A stretch of 49,991 bases of DNA from Leisingera sp. ANG-Vp (GCF_000813725.1 NZ_JWLD01000051.1:1-49991), one strand, 5' to 3'. Shown: positions 34,164-44,360, counted from the stretch's first letter. Numbers and translations are program-made. Notes: a model not told the origin generated them from the sequence alone.

Positions 34164-34548
34164 TGTCCCCCAGCCTTTCATCCAAGAGCGCCCGCATCTC
34201 TTCGAGCATCTCGTCGGTCACATCCTCATCATCGACCAGCCGCGCCACCAGGGCGGCGGGCGCGCCGTTGAAAAGCTTGCTCGAAAGGTTTTTCAGAGAT
34301 GTTTTCTGATACTCTGCCTTGGGAACGGCGGGGCGGTAAACCAGGGAGCGGTCCTTGCGCTCGCTGGTGAGGAAGCCCTTCTGCTCCATGATCTTGAGAA
34401 CCGTCGCCACCGATGTGTAGGCGCGTTCCTGTGCCTTGTTCAGCTCAGCCAGGATATCGCGCACGGTGCCGCCGCCCAGGTCCCAGACCACGGTCATGAA
34501 TTCCAGCTCAACCTCGGTCAGCAGGGAATTGTCCAGTTTCTTGCGCAT
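34153..34548 (-). CDS. BlaI/MecI-type winged-helix repressor
   Basis: A 131-residue regulator. LLTEVELEFMTVVWDLG, TVRDILAELN, YTSVATVLKIMEQKGFL and the DRSLVYRPAV wing form the BlaI DNA-binding domain; the C-terminal helices (about 75-125) should dimerise. Such repressors bind dyads at their own promoter and are cut by an M56 partner, here the next gene. Start at 34548 matches family starts; an ATG 19 codons upstream is possible and no good ribosome site is seen for either. What else it controls is unknown: no beta-lactamase or penicillin-binding protein gene is close. Confidence 0.87.
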   Translation of the reverse strand: MRKKLDNSLLTEVELEFMTVVWDLGGGTVRDILAELNKAQERAYTSVATVLKIMEQKGFLTSERKDRSLVYRPAVPKAEYQKTSLKNLSSKLFNGAPAALVARLVDDEDVTDEMLEEMRALLDERLGDNAN

Positions 34549-34753
34549 GAGATCGGCGGTCCGGTCCGTTTTGGTTTCAGGCCATGCTAGGGGATGGCGG
34601 CCCATGTGAAAACTATTTTTTTAAGAGACGCGCGGCTGCGGGGCGGCTGTTGCCGAAATGTGCGCTTCCGCGCGAGTCTATGCAGCAGGGGGCGGGGCGC
34701 CATACCCTCTTGACGGTGGCGTCCGGGGAAGGGTCTGCGGTTCTGGCTGAGAC

Positions 34754-34784
34754 GGCCTTGAAGGGCAGGTTTGCCTTCAAGGCC
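34754..34784. repeat. Perfect 11-bp inverted repeat
   Basis: Arms GGCCTTGAAGG and CCTTCAAGGCC with a 9-base loop. No U tract on either side. Could be a REP-like element or the outer terminator of the glycerol operon. Confidence 0.55.
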
Positions 34785-34812
34785 CGTGCCGATTGTGGTT
34801 TTGGTTCAGCGC

Positions 34813-34856
34813 GTCAAGGGCAAGCCGCCTGCGGCGGGGCCGCTGGCCCCCTTGAC
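34813..34856. repeat. REP-like structured repeat
   Basis: Outer arms GTCAAGGG and CCCTTGAC enclose 28 GC-rich bases that can form inner pairs (GCCGCC with GGCGG). It lies 39 bases after the glpU stop. The form resembles interspersed palindromes seen in related genomes; copy number cannot be judged from one window. Confidence 0.45.
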
Positions 34857-34894
34857 CCGCAGGGGCGGTGCTAAACCTGGCTGGTCCGCTGGCG

Positions 34895-35173
34895 TCAGAC
34901 CTTCCAGAAGCAGAAAACGCCCCAGGCAACCGACAGCCCCAAGGGCCACCACAGCGGCATGCCCACCAGACCCAGCCAGGCCAGGAAGATGTAGGAGGTG
35001 CCAAGAAGGCTGATGAACAGCCGGTCGCCGCGGGTGGTGGTAAGGCCCAGCACGCCTTTGCGGGCGGCTCCGCCGGGGTGGCGGATCTCAGCGATGATCA
35101 GCACGCCGATGGCGCTGAAGATGCCGATGAACAAAAGGGCAGTGGGCCAGGTCCAGGCCATCCATGAAAGCAT
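34895..35173 (-). CDS. glpU: GlpU-like small membrane protein (DUF2160)
   Basis: A 92-residue protein with three predicted helices (about 8-28, 50-68, 70-88) and the RHPGGAARKGVLGLTTTRGDRLF loop between the first two, a DUF2160 hallmark. In Rhizobium leguminosarum the glycerol ABC locus glpSTPQUV contains such a protein of unknown role. It starts directly at the end of glpQ (the glpQ TAA is followed at once by ATG). It ends the operon. Confidence 0.85.
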   Translation of the reverse strand: MLSWMAWTWPTALLFIGIFSAIGVLIIAEIRHPGGAARKGVLGLTTTRGDRLFISLLGTSYIFLAWLGLVGMPLWWPLGLSVAWGVFCFWKV

Positions 35174-35971
35174 TTAAACCCTCCCCATCGCGAAACCCTT
35201 CGCGATGTAGTTGCGGACAAACCAGATCACGATGGCCCCCGGGATGATGGTCAGAGTGCCGGCCGCCGCCAGAAGTCCCAGTTCATAACCCGCCGAAGAC
35301 GCGGTCTTGGTCATGGTGGCGGCAATCGGCTTGGCAGCGACGGCAGTGAGGGTCTTGGCCAGCAGCAGTTCCACCCAGGAGAACATGAAGCAGAAGAAGG
35401 CCGCCACGCCGACGCCTGCCTTGATCGACGGCACAAAGATCGTCGCAAAGAAGCGCGGAAAGGAATAGCCGTCGACAAAGGCGGTCTCATCCAGCTCCTT
35501 GGGCACGCCGCCCATGAAGCCCTCAAGAATCCAGACTGCAAGGGGTATGTTGAACAGGCAGTGCGCCAGCGCCACGGCCAGGTGGGTATCGAACAGCTCC
35601 ACCGCGGAATAGAGCTGGAAGAAGGGCAGGGCAAACACCGCGGCCGGGGCCATCCGGTTGGTCAGCAGCCAGAAGAAAAGCTGCTTGTCGCCCAGGAAGC
35701 GATAGCGGCTAAAGGCATAGGCCGCCGGCAGGGCCACGGCGATGGAGATCACCGTATTGATCGATACGTAAAGGATCGAGTTGATATAGCCCCAGTACCA
35801 GCTGGGATCGGTGAAGATGGTCTTGTAGTTGTCCAGCGTGAAGGTCTGCGGGAACAGAGAGAAGCCCGCGAGGATTTCATTGGTCGTCTTAAAGCTCATC
35901 GCCACCAGCCAGTAGATCGGCAGCATCAGGAACAGAATATAGACGATGGGGACGATGGATCGTTTCTGCAT
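35174..35971 (-). CDS. glpQ: Glycerol ABC importer permease GlpQ
   Basis: A 265-residue MalG-type permease with six helices. The EAA coupling loop reads ELDETAFVDGYSFPRFF, about 80 residues before the end, and would dock on the ATPases. The start MQKRSIVPIVYILFLMLPIYWL is a normal first helix. With glpP it forms the membrane channel of the glycerol importer. It begins 12 bases after glpP and abuts glpU. The symbol follows the R. leguminosarum glycerol system and not the phosphodiesterase of E. coli. Confidence 0.88.
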   Translation of the reverse strand: MQKRSIVPIVYILFLMLPIYWLVAMSFKTTNEILAGFSLFPQTFTLDNYKTIFTDPSWYWGYINSILYVSINTVISIAVALPAAYAFSRYRFLGDKQLFFWLLTNRMAPAAVFALPFFQLYSAVELFDTHLAVALAHCLFNIPLAVWILEGFMGGVPKELDETAFVDGYSFPRFFATIFVPSIKAGVGVAAFFCFMFSWVELLLAKTLTAVAAKPIAATMTKTASSAGYELGLLAAAGTLTIIPGAIVIWFVRNYIAKGFAMGRV

Positions 35972-35983
35972 CTGATCCCTCCC

Positions 35984-36846
35984 TTAGTTCAGGTCGTCTT
36001 TGGTCATCAGCGTGTAGAACAGCCAGCTGACCAACAGAGTGATTGCGAAATAGATGAGCGACATGGCAGCAGCGGGGCCGAGGTCGAATTGACCAAGCGC
36101 GATTTTCACCAGGTCGATGGACAAGAGCGTTGTGGAGTTGCCGGGACCGCCGCCGGTGAGCACAAACGGCTCGGTGTAGATGTTGAAGCTGTCCATGAAG
36201 CGCAAGAGGATGGCGATGGTCAGCACTGTCTTCATCTTGGGCAGCTGGATGAACCGGAACACCGCCCAGTTGGAGGCGCCGTCGATCTTGGCTGCCTGGT
36301 AATAGGCGTCGGGGATCGACACCAGGCCCGCATAGCTCAGCAGTACCACCAGCGAGGTCCAGTGCCAGACATCCATGGTGACAATGGTCACCCAGGCGGC
36401 AACCGGATCCTGGGTCATGTCATAATTGATGCCCAGCACATGGTTCAGGAAGTAGCCCAAAAGGCCGATGTCGGGCAGAGTGAAGATGTTCCACATCGCC
36501 CCGACCACGTTCCACGGGATCAGCATCGGCAGCGCCATGGTGACCAGGCAAACCGGCACCCAGAACCCCTTGCGCGGCATCGACAGTGCAATGGCAATGC
36601 CCAGCGGCACCTCGATGATCAGGATCAGGAAGGTGAACAGGAACTGGCGGCCAAGCGCTGCGTGGAACCGGTCCGACCGCAGGATCTGTTGGAACCAATC
36701 CAGCCCCTGCCAGAAGAACACGTTGTCGCCAAAGGTCTCCTGCACCGAATAGTTGACCACCGTCATCATCGGAATGAGCGCGTTGAAGGCGACCAGCACC
36801 AGCACCGGCAGCACAAAGAACCAGGCTTTCTGGTTTTCGGTTTTCA

Positions 36847-36847
<1 letters not shown>
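35984..36847 (-). CDS. glpP: Glycerol ABC importer permease GlpP
   Basis: A 287-residue MalF-type permease with six or more helices, the FVLTGGGPGNSTTLL signature of sugar permeases and an EAA loop YYQAAKIDGASNWAVFRF. It pairs with GlpQ. The ATG at 36847 shares one base with the TGA of glpT (TGATG), so the two are translationally coupled. The open frame further upstream lies within glpT and is not protein-like. Confidence 0.88.
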
Positions 36848-37941
<1,094 letters not shown>

Positions 37942-37948
37942 TGATGCC

Positions 37949-39013
37949 TCACGCCGCGCGGCTGCCGTCGGGGGCAAAGAAGTATGCCTGCGCGGGGTCC
38001 ATGTAGAAGTCGTGCAGCTCACCCACCCGGTAGGGGTGGACGCCCGGGGCCAGCGACACCCAGCTTCCTGATCCCATGTCGAAATGGGCGGAACTTTCGG
38101 AGCCTGAGAGCTCGGTCACCTGAACCTGGCCCGACAGCTGCACATGGGCGCCGTTCTTTGCCAGCGGAAGCACATGGTGCGGGCGGATGGCAATTGTGTA
38201 AGTGCCGTCGCTGAGGTTTGCGGCATCGCCGCTCAGCTCCCAGGTGACACCTGCGCCAAGGCGCGCCATGCTGCCCTGCTTGGTGATCTCGGCGGTGTTG
38301 ATCGGCGGGTCCGAAAACACCCGTGCCGCATCGACGTTGCCGGGGTTGCGGTAGATCTCGGCGGTGGGGCCGAACTGGGTGACGCGCCCGTCGCGCATCA
38401 GCGCGGTCCTGCCGCCCAGGAGCAGCGCCTCCTCCGGTTCCGAGGTGGCATAGACCACCACCGCACCGCGGCCGGCAAACAGCTCGGGCAGCTGGTCGCG
38501 CAGCTCTTCGCGCAGCTTGTAGTCGAGATTGGCGAGAGGTTCATCCAGAAACACCGCGCGGCTTTCCTTGGCAATGGCGCGGGCCAGCGCGCAGCGCTGC
38601 TGCTGGCCGCCGGACAGCTCATGCGGGCGGCGGTGCAGCATCGGCTTCAGCTGCAGGATTGCCGCGGCCTCCTCGACACGGCCGGCGATTTCGGACTTCG
38701 CCATTCCAGCCACTTTCAGGGGCGAGGCGATGTTTTCGAACACCGTCATATGCGGGTAGTTGATGAAGAACTGATGCACCAGGCTGATGTTGCGCTTCTG
38801 GGTGCTGAGACGGCTGACATCCTCGCCATCCATCAGCACCTGGCCGCTGGCCATCGGGTCCAGGCCCGCCATCAGTTTAATGAGAGAGGTCTTTCCGGAG
38901 CCGGTGGCGCCCAGGAGGACATTGAAGTGACCGGGTTCCAGCAGCAGCGAGGTTTCCTTGATGTGCTGAATGGCGCCGACGCGCTTGGTCACGTCTATAA
39001 GTTCGAGTGCCAT
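37949..39013 (-). CDS. glpS: Glycerol ABC importer ATPase GlpS (no H-loop histidine)
   Basis: A 354-residue CUT1-type ATPase: Walker A GATGSGKTS (35-43), signature LSGGQQQR (132-139), Walker B AVFLDEP (152-158) and a TOBE-like C domain. The H-loop reads YATSEPEEAL, with Ser190 where the switch histidine should be. Together with GlpT it forms a heterodimeric motor. The start at 39013 matches the family (MALELIDVTKRVGAIQHI); an open extension upstream is Pro/Gly-rich and unlikely. It is separated from glpV by tandem hairpins. Confidence 0.9.
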   Translation of the reverse strand: MALELIDVTKRVGAIQHIKETSLLLEPGHFNVLLGATGSGKTSLIKLMAGLDPMASGQVLMDGEDVSRLSTQKRNISLVHQFFINYPHMTVFENIASPLKVAGMAKSEIAGRVEEAAAILQLKPMLHRRPHELSGGQQQRCALARAIAKESRAVFLDEPLANLDYKLREELRDQLPELFAGRGAVVVYATSEPEEALLLGGRTALMRDGRVTQFGPTAEIYRNPGNVDAARVFSDPPINTAEITKQGSMARLGAGVTWELSGDAANLSDGTYTIAIRPHHVLPLAKNGAHVQLSGQVQVTELSGSESSAHFDMGSGSWVSLAPGVHPYRVGELHDFYMDPAQAYFFAPDGSRAA

Positions 39014-39084
39014 CTTGCTTTGACTTTCCGGCAGGCGGCCTGTTTGCGCCCCGGGGCCAGGGGCACGCAATCTTAGGGGGAAGA

Positions 39085-39156
39085 AGGCCCCGGAAGACGG
39101 GAAAGGGTCTCCGGGGCCTGTTTCAGCCCGGCCAAACGATGGGGAGGTCTGGCCGG
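39085..39156 (-). terminator. Tandem hairpins between glpV and glpS
   Basis: Two stems follow the glpV stop: CCGGCCA/TGGCCGG at 39128-39156, then a perfect 10-base stem AGGCCCCGGA/TCCGGGGCCT at 39085-39119. On the minus strand the second is followed by TCTTCCCCC, a weak pyrimidine tract. Partial termination or mRNA stabilisation here would give more binding protein than ATPase. Confidence 0.65.
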
Positions 39157-39171
39157 ACCGGGAGGAGTGCC

Positions 39172-40905
39172 TTACTGAGTTGCCCAGCGGGCCACCAGCT
39201 CGTCATAGTTGACGGTCTGGCCCTGCGGCTTCTCGTTCTCCAGCGGCGGCTTGGCGCCGCCATTGGCGTACCACCACTCCGCGTCTTTTTCCTCGTTCAG
39301 GCGCGGGCCGCAGCCGCCGTAGACATTTGCCTGCTCGTCTGCACGCTGCATCCGGGCCATGGTGATGTCCATTTCCTCGGCCAGACGGTCCATTGCTTCC
39401 TGCGGGGTGAAGGCGCCGGAGTTCACGTCACCGATCTGCTGCCACCAGATCTGGGCCAGCTTCGGATAGTCGGGCACGTTCACACCGGTTGGCGACCATG
39501 CCACACGGTCGGGCGAGCGGTAGAACTCGACCAGGCCGCCCAGCTTGGGTGCGCGCTCGGTGAAGCTTGCGTGGTTGATCGAGCTGTCGCGGATGAAGGT
39601 CAGACCCACGTGGGACTTCTTCACGTCGACGGTCTTGGAGACGACGAACTGGGCATAGAGCCAGGCCGCCTGCGCACGGTCCACCGGAGTGGACTTCAGG
39701 AAAGTCCAGGAGCCCACGTCCTGATAGCCGACCTTCTGGCCTTTTTCCCAGTAGGGGCCATGCGGGCTCGGCGCCATCCGCCACAGCGGGGTGCCGCTGG
39801 CGTCAACGGTGTTGTTGCCTTCGGACTGCGGCTTGACCATGTCGGCGGTGAAGGCAGTGTACCAGAAGATCTGCTGCGCCACGTTGCCCTGCGCCAGTGC
39901 CGGCAGCGACTGGTAGAAGTCATAAGACGCCGCACCCGGAGGCGCGTATTTGCGCAGCCATTCGTCCCACTTGCGGATCGCATAGACCGCCGCCGGGCCA
40001 TTGGCCGCACCGCCGCGGGTCACGCTGGCGCCCTGCGGGTTGCAGGTGCCTGCATCCATGCGGATGCCCCATTCGTCGATCGGGATACCGTTCGGCTCAC
40101 CCTTGGAGCCGGCGCCCGCCATCGACAGCCAGGCATCGGTCATCCGCCAGCCCAGGTCAGGCGCGCGCTTGCCGTAATCCATGTGGCCATAGATCGCGGT
40201 GCCGTCGATTTCCTTCACCTGCTCGCTGAAGAACTCGGCGATGTCCTCATAGGCCGACCAGTTGACCGGCACACCCAGGTCATAGCCGTACTTCTCCTTG
40301 AAGGCCGCTTTCAGGTCTTCGCGATCAAACCAGTCCTTGCGGAACCAGTAGAGGTTCGCGAACTGCTGGTCGGGCAGCTGGTACAGGTCGCCATCCGGGC
40401 CGGTGGTGAACTGGGTGCCCATGAAGTCGCCCAGATCAAGGCCCGGGTTGGTCACGTCCTTGAAATCGCCTGCCATCATGTCGGTCAGGTTATAGGCCAG
40501 CTGCAGGCGCGAGTGGGTGCCGATCAGGTCGGAGTCATTGACGTAGCCGTCATAGAGGTTCCGCTTGGTCTGCATCTGGGTCTGCACGGCCTGGACCACT
40601 TCGCCCTCGCCGAGGATCTGGTGGTTCACCTTGATGCCGGTGATTTCCTCAAACGCCTTGGTCAGCACTTCGGATTCATAGCTGTGGGTCGGAATGCCTT
40701 CCGACAGCACGTTGATCTCCATGCCTTTGTAAGGTTCCGCGGCCTTGATGAACCACTGCATCTCTGCAAGCTGTTCATCCTTGGTCAAAACCGACGGCTG
40801 GAACTCTTCGTCAATCCATTTTTTGGCTGCCATTTCATCGGCATAGCCCATTGTTCCCGCAACCATCGCGCAAACGGCAGCTGCGGAGAGAAGATACTTG
40901 CGCAT
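39172..40905 (-). CDS. glpV: Glycerol ABC importer substrate-binding protein GlpV
   Basis: A 577-residue periplasmic binding protein with a signal peptide cut near residue 22 (TMGYA-DE). It is far longer than common sugar-binding proteins (about 420) but matches the large GlpV type, with LSEGIPTHSYESEVLTKAF, GEGEVVQAVQTQMQTKRNLYDGYV split motifs, YQLPDQQFANLYWFRKDWF and NVYGGCGPRLNEEKDAEWW near the end. It should capture glycerol and deliver it to GlpPQ. It is first in the operon; the hairpins behind it suggest higher expression. No glycerol kinase or dehydrogenase gene is in the window. Confidence 0.9.
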   Translation of the reverse strand: MRKYLLSAAAVCAMVAGTMGYADEMAAKKWIDEEFQPSVLTKDEQLAEMQWFIKAAEPYKGMEINVLSEGIPTHSYESEVLTKAFEEITGIKVNHQILGEGEVVQAVQTQMQTKRNLYDGYVNDSDLIGTHSRLQLAYNLTDMMAGDFKDVTNPGLDLGDFMGTQFTTGPDGDLYQLPDQQFANLYWFRKDWFDREDLKAAFKEKYGYDLGVPVNWSAYEDIAEFFSEQVKEIDGTAIYGHMDYGKRAPDLGWRMTDAWLSMAGAGSKGEPNGIPIDEWGIRMDAGTCNPQGASVTRGGAANGPAAVYAIRKWDEWLRKYAPPGAASYDFYQSLPALAQGNVAQQIFWYTAFTADMVKPQSEGNNTVDASGTPLWRMAPSPHGPYWEKGQKVGYQDVGSWTFLKSTPVDRAQAAWLYAQFVVSKTVDVKKSHVGLTFIRDSSINHASFTERAPKLGGLVEFYRSPDRVAWSPTGVNVPDYPKLAQIWWQQIGDVNSGAFTPQEAMDRLAEEMDITMARMQRADEQANVYGGCGPRLNEEKDAEWWYANGGAKPPLENEKPQGQTVNYDELVARWATQ

Positions 40906-40988
40906 CTTTTCCTCCCTGAAAGTCTGTAAGGCCAGTTATGCATCTGTCGCACCTGACTGCCATAGAGCTTTCATAGGTTGGAATATGT

Positions 40989-41008
40989 TGTCAAACTAAT
41001 TTTTTAGT
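40989..41008 (-). promoter_or_regulatory. Possible operator and -35 element of the glpV operon
   Basis: In the AT-rich gap (40906-41181) a dyad ACTAA-N4-TTAGT lies at 40995-41008 and touches TTGACA on the minus strand (40994-40989). The -10 at normal spacing is weak (nearest TATGAA at 13 bases). The site suits an operator of the glycerol operon but no glycerol regulator is encoded here. Confidence 0.3.
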
Positions 41009-41181
41009 AACTGTTAGTGCGTTGATTATGAAAGTTAAAATCTGAGTTGGGGAGGCGTAAAGCTACCTGTTTTCGGGTGCCGCACCGCAGCATCTGCAGC
41101 TGTGACGCAACGGTACTCCGGCTCTTGAAGACGCCGAAAAAACGGTCGCCGTGCCTGCGCTTTGCGGCTAAGGAGGCGGGC

Positions 41182-42300
41182 ATGACAGCTGAAAACACAT
41201 TCGAGATCTTCATGACCGCACCGCCGGGGCTGGAGCAGGCGCTGCTGGCAGAGGCCAAAGAATTGGGCTTTGCCGCCCCCAAGGCGGTGCCGGGCGGGGT
41301 CACCGTGCAGGGCAATTGGTCCGAAGTCTGGCGCGCCAATCTCTCCTTGCGCGGTGCCGCGCGGGTATTGGCCCGGATCGGCGAGTTCCGTGCCTTCCAC
41401 CTCGCGCAGCTCGACAAGCGGTCGCGCAAGTTCCCCTGGGGCGATGTCCTGCGCCCGGATGTGCCGGTGAAGGTCGAGGTTGCCACCAACAAGAAGTCCA
41501 AGATCTACCACGCCGGCGCTGCTGCCCAGCGGGTGGAAAAGGCGATTGCCGAGACCCTCGGCGCGCCAGTGACAAAGGACGCGGAACTGACGGTGAAGCT
41601 CCGGATCGAGGACAACCTCTGCGTCTTCAGCGTCGACACCTCGGGCGAGGGTCTGCACAAGCGCGGCCATAAATCCGCCGTCGGCAAGGCGCCGATGCGC
41701 GAAAACCTGGCTGCCCTGTTCCTGCGCGAATGCGGCTTTGACGGGAGCGAGCCGGTGGTCGATCCGATGTGCGGCTCCGGCACTTTTGTGATCGAGGCTG
41801 CTGAAATCGCCAAGGGGCTGCTGCCTGGCCGCAGCCGCAGCTTTGCCTTTGACAAGCTGGCCACGTTCGACGCCGCCGCCTGGGAAGAACTGAAACAGCA
41901 GGCTGCGCCACGCGAAACGGACCTGCTGTTCCACGGCTCCGACCGCAACGCAGGCGCCGTGGAGATGTCCGCTGCCAATGCCGGCCGTGCCAGCGTGGTG
42001 GAGAACACCCGCTTTGCCCAGGCCGCGGTCAGCGATTTGCAGCGTCCGGACGGCCCGCCCGGCCTGGTGATCGTCAACCCGCCTTACGGTGCGCGGATCG
42101 GCAACAAGAAATTGCTCTATGCGCTTTACGGTGCCCTGGGGCAGGTGCTGATGGAGCGTTTCACCGGCTGGCGCGTCGGCATCGTCACCTCGGAAACCTC
42201 GCTGGCCAAGGCAACCAATCTGCCGTTCCTGCCCTTTGGCGCCCCGGTCGCCCATGGCGGGCTAAAGATCCGCCTTTTCAAAACGGATCCGCTGCCCTGA
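41182..42300 (+). CDS. THUMP-domain RNA guanine-N2 methyltransferase, RlmL-like
   Basis: A 372-residue RNA methyltransferase. The THUMP domain is at about 45-155 and binds RNA; the SAM domain has DPMCGSGTFVIEAA (194-207) and the NPPYG catalytic motif. It corresponds to the N-terminal (RlmL) half of E. coli RlmKL, which makes m2G2445 in 23S rRNA, without the RlmK half. AAGGAGG before the ATG at 41182 fixes the start. It is a single-gene unit that converges on the peptide-transport operon. Confidence 0.88.
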   Translation: MTAENTFEIFMTAPPGLEQALLAEAKELGFAAPKAVPGGVTVQGNWSEVWRANLSLRGAARVLARIGEFRAFHLAQLDKRSRKFPWGDVLRPDVPVKVEVATNKKSKIYHAGAAAQRVEKAIAETLGAPVTKDAELTVKLRIEDNLCVFSVDTSGEGLHKRGHKSAVGKAPMRENLAALFLRECGFDGSEPVVDPMCGSGTFVIEAAEIAKGLLPGRSRSFAFDKLATFDAAAWEELKQQAAPRETDLLFHGSDRNAGAVEMSAANAGRASVVENTRFAQAAVSDLQRPDGPPGLVIVNPPYGARIGNKKLLYALYGALGQVLMERFTGWRVGIVTSETSLAKATNLPFLPFGAPVAHGGLKIRLFKTDPLP

Positions 42301-42308
42301 GGCAGCGG
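42289..42308. terminator. Bidirectional hairpin between convergent genes
   Basis: Perfect 8-base stem CCGCTGCC/GGCAGCGG with a CTGA loop; the loop is the stop codon region of the methyltransferase gene. On the minus strand ATCCGTTTTG follows, so it may also end the peptide-transport operon, whose last stop is at 42317. Confidence 0.6.
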
Positions 42309-42316
42309 GCCGGTGG

Positions 42317-44350
42317 TCACTCCGCTGGCAGCAATTCCGGCGCCACGCCAATTTTTTCAGCTTCAGTACCGCTCATCTGGATATGGCAGTGAATGACATG
42401 CCCGCTTTGCAATTCCTGCGCGGGCGGCACCACTGTATCACAGATGGACCCGATCCGTTTGGCGCAGCGGCGCTGGAACGGGCAGCCGGTGGCAGGCGGG
42501 GCCTTTTCACTCATGTCGTTCGCCAACAGAATAGGCGCCGTATCCGGATCCGGCTCCAGAACCGCGCCCATCAGCGTCTGGGTATAGGGGTGATAGGGCG
42601 GCGCATAGACCTGTTCTGCCGGGCCGGTCTCGCAGATCCGGCCCTGGTACAGCACCGCCACCCGGTCCGAGACAGCGCGCACCACCGCCAGATCGTGGCT
42701 GACAAAGATATAGGAAGATCCGTTCTCCTTCTGCAGTCGCGTCAGCAGCGCCAGTGCCGCCGCTTGCACCGAAACATCCAGCGCGCTGGTCACCTCGTCG
42801 CACAGAGTAACTTCGGGATTGGCGGCAAAGGCCCGGGCCACGCCGACACGCTGTTTCTCGCCGCCTGACAACTGTCCAGGAAAGCGCGGCATATACCGCG
42901 CAGGCAAGCGCACCGCTTCCAAGAGCGCCTCGGCCCGCGCCTGCGCCTCCGCCCCTTTGAGGCCGAAGTAGAGCTTCAGCGGTGCCATCAGGATCTCGCC
43001 GATGCTTTGGCGCGGGTTGAGCGAAGCATCGGCGTTCTGAAATATCATCTGCACCTTTCGCAGGGTCTCGCGGCCGCGGCCCGCCACCGGCGCATTCAGG
43101 CTCTCTCCATCGCCCAAAGTCACCGAACCCTTGCGGGTGCCCGCGAGGCCGGCAATTGCGCGCAGGATGGTGGACTTGCCGGAGCCGGACTCGCCGACCA
43201 GCCCCAGCGTCTCACCCTTTTTCAAAATGAAACCAGCGCGGTCCACGGTCGGCGCAGGCTCCGGCTTCTTCAGCCAGCGCTCCATGAGACCGGGCTTGTG
43301 ATAGCTGATCGCCACGTCCCTTAGCTCCAGTGCGCGCGCCTCCTGCACCTGCGGCTCGCGCAGAGCGGTGACGTGCTCCGGCGCCGGTTCACCTGCAAAA
43401 GGGCAGCGCACCCGGACACCGCCGCGGCGCTCCAGTTGGGGCACGCCGTCCCGGCAGGCGGTGCGGGCCTGCGGGCAGCGGTCTATAAAGGCGCAGGCGG
43501 TCAGCTCGGAGCCGACAGCAGGCGGCATGCCCGGCATTGAGGCGGGAATGCCCGGTTCGCCCAGCCGCGGGATCGAGGCCAGAAGACCGCGGGTGTAGGG
43601 ATGGTTCGGCGCCCGCAGCACCTCTGCCGTGGGGCCTTCTTCGACCAGCATCCCGGCATACATCACTGCCACCCGGTCCGCAGCACGGGCAATCACACCC
43701 AGGTCGTGGCTCACATAGATCATCGCCACGCCCAGCTCCTTGGCGAGGGAGCGCAGGAATTCCAGGATATGCGCCTGAGTGGTCACATCCAGGCCGGTGG
43801 TCGGCTCATCCAGCAAGAGCGCCTTGGCATTGCCTGCCAGTGCCATGGCAACAGCAGCCCGCTGCTGCTGGCCGCCTGACAGCTCATGCGGATACCGTTT
43901 GGCAATGTCCTCAGGGCTGGGCAGGCGCACGCGGTTCAACAGCTCCAGCACTTTGATGCCGCGTTCCCCGGCGGTCAGCGCGGTGTGCAAACGCAGTGCT
44001 TCGCCGATCTGCTGGCCGATCTTCAGCGTTGGCGTCAGAGCTTGGCCCGCGTTCTGCGGGATCAGCGCAATCGACGAGCCGCGCAGCCGCGCGCGCTGCT
44101 TTTCCGGCAGGGCAAACATGTCGTTGCCGTCAAACACCGCCCGTCCGCGGAACACCGAGAGGCCGGGTTTCAGATAGCCCATCATCGCCAGCGCCACGGT
44201 TGACTTGCCGGAGCCGCTTTCGCCGACAATGCCCAGGGTTTCGCCCGGCGCCAATTCCAGAGACAGCCCGCGCAGAATCGGCGCCTGGCGCCCATCCTTG
44301 GCGGTGAAGCCCAGGGACAGATCTTCGATCTTGATCAATGGTTCGGTCAT
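42317..44350 (-). CDS. Fused double ATPase of an oligopeptide-type ABC importer
   Basis: A 677-residue protein holding both ATPases that are usually separate (DppD and DppF). N half: GESGSGKST (43-51), LSGGQQQR (157-164), LLLDEP, and an oligopeptide C-terminal domain with the CAFIDRCPQARTAC cysteines that may bind an iron-sulfur cluster. C half: GESGSGKST (386-394), LSGGEKQR, VTLCDEVTSALD and a second CPFQRRCAKRIGSIC. Fusion is common in roseobacters. GAGGG supports the ATG at 44350. It is the last gene of the operon and begins 10 bases after the permease. Confidence 0.9.
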   Translation of the reverse strand: MTEPLIKIEDLSLGFTAKDGRQAPILRGLSLELAPGETLGIVGESGSGKSTVALAMMGYLKPGLSVFRGRAVFDGNDMFALPEKQRARLRGSSIALIPQNAGQALTPTLKIGQQIGEALRLHTALTAGERGIKVLELLNRVRLPSPEDIAKRYPHELSGGQQQRAAVAMALAGNAKALLLDEPTTGLDVTTQAHILEFLRSLAKELGVAMIYVSHDLGVIARAADRVAVMYAGMLVEEGPTAEVLRAPNHPYTRGLLASIPRLGEPGIPASMPGMPPAVGSELTACAFIDRCPQARTACRDGVPQLERRGGVRVRCPFAGEPAPEHVTALREPQVQEARALELRDVAISYHKPGLMERWLKKPEPAPTVDRAGFILKKGETLGLVGESGSGKSTILRAIAGLAGTRKGSVTLGDGESLNAPVAGRGRETLRKVQMIFQNADASLNPRQSIGEILMAPLKLYFGLKGAEAQARAEALLEAVRLPARYMPRFPGQLSGGEKQRVGVARAFAANPEVTLCDEVTSALDVSVQAAALALLTRLQKENGSSYIFVSHDLAVVRAVSDRVAVLYQGRICETGPAEQVYAPPYHPYTQTLMGAVLEPDPDTAPILLANDMSEKAPPATGCPFQRRCAKRIGSICDTVVPPAQELQSGHVIHCHIQMSGTEAEKIGVAPELLPAE

Positions 44351-44360
44351 TGCATTTCCC

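Larger units (their letters stand above)
34549..34894. other. Intergenic region with two strong inverted repeats
   Basis: These 346 bases lie between the end of the glycerol operon and the blaI-like gene. Next to the repressor gene is an AT-rich run (ACTATTTTTTTAAGAG near 34612-34627), a likely promoter and operator area. Further out are two stable inverted repeats, listed separately. No gene was seen. Confidence 0.5.

Noticed and set aside
33015-34271. Plus-strand open frame opposite the M56 peptidase
   Set aside because: Gln/Arg/Ala-rich antisense translation with no domain; the minus-strand gene has the zinc motif and operon overlap.
39007-40929. Plus-strand open frame of 640 codons opposite glpV
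   Set aside because: Antisense to a well-supported binding protein; composition is unlike real proteins and no start signal is present.
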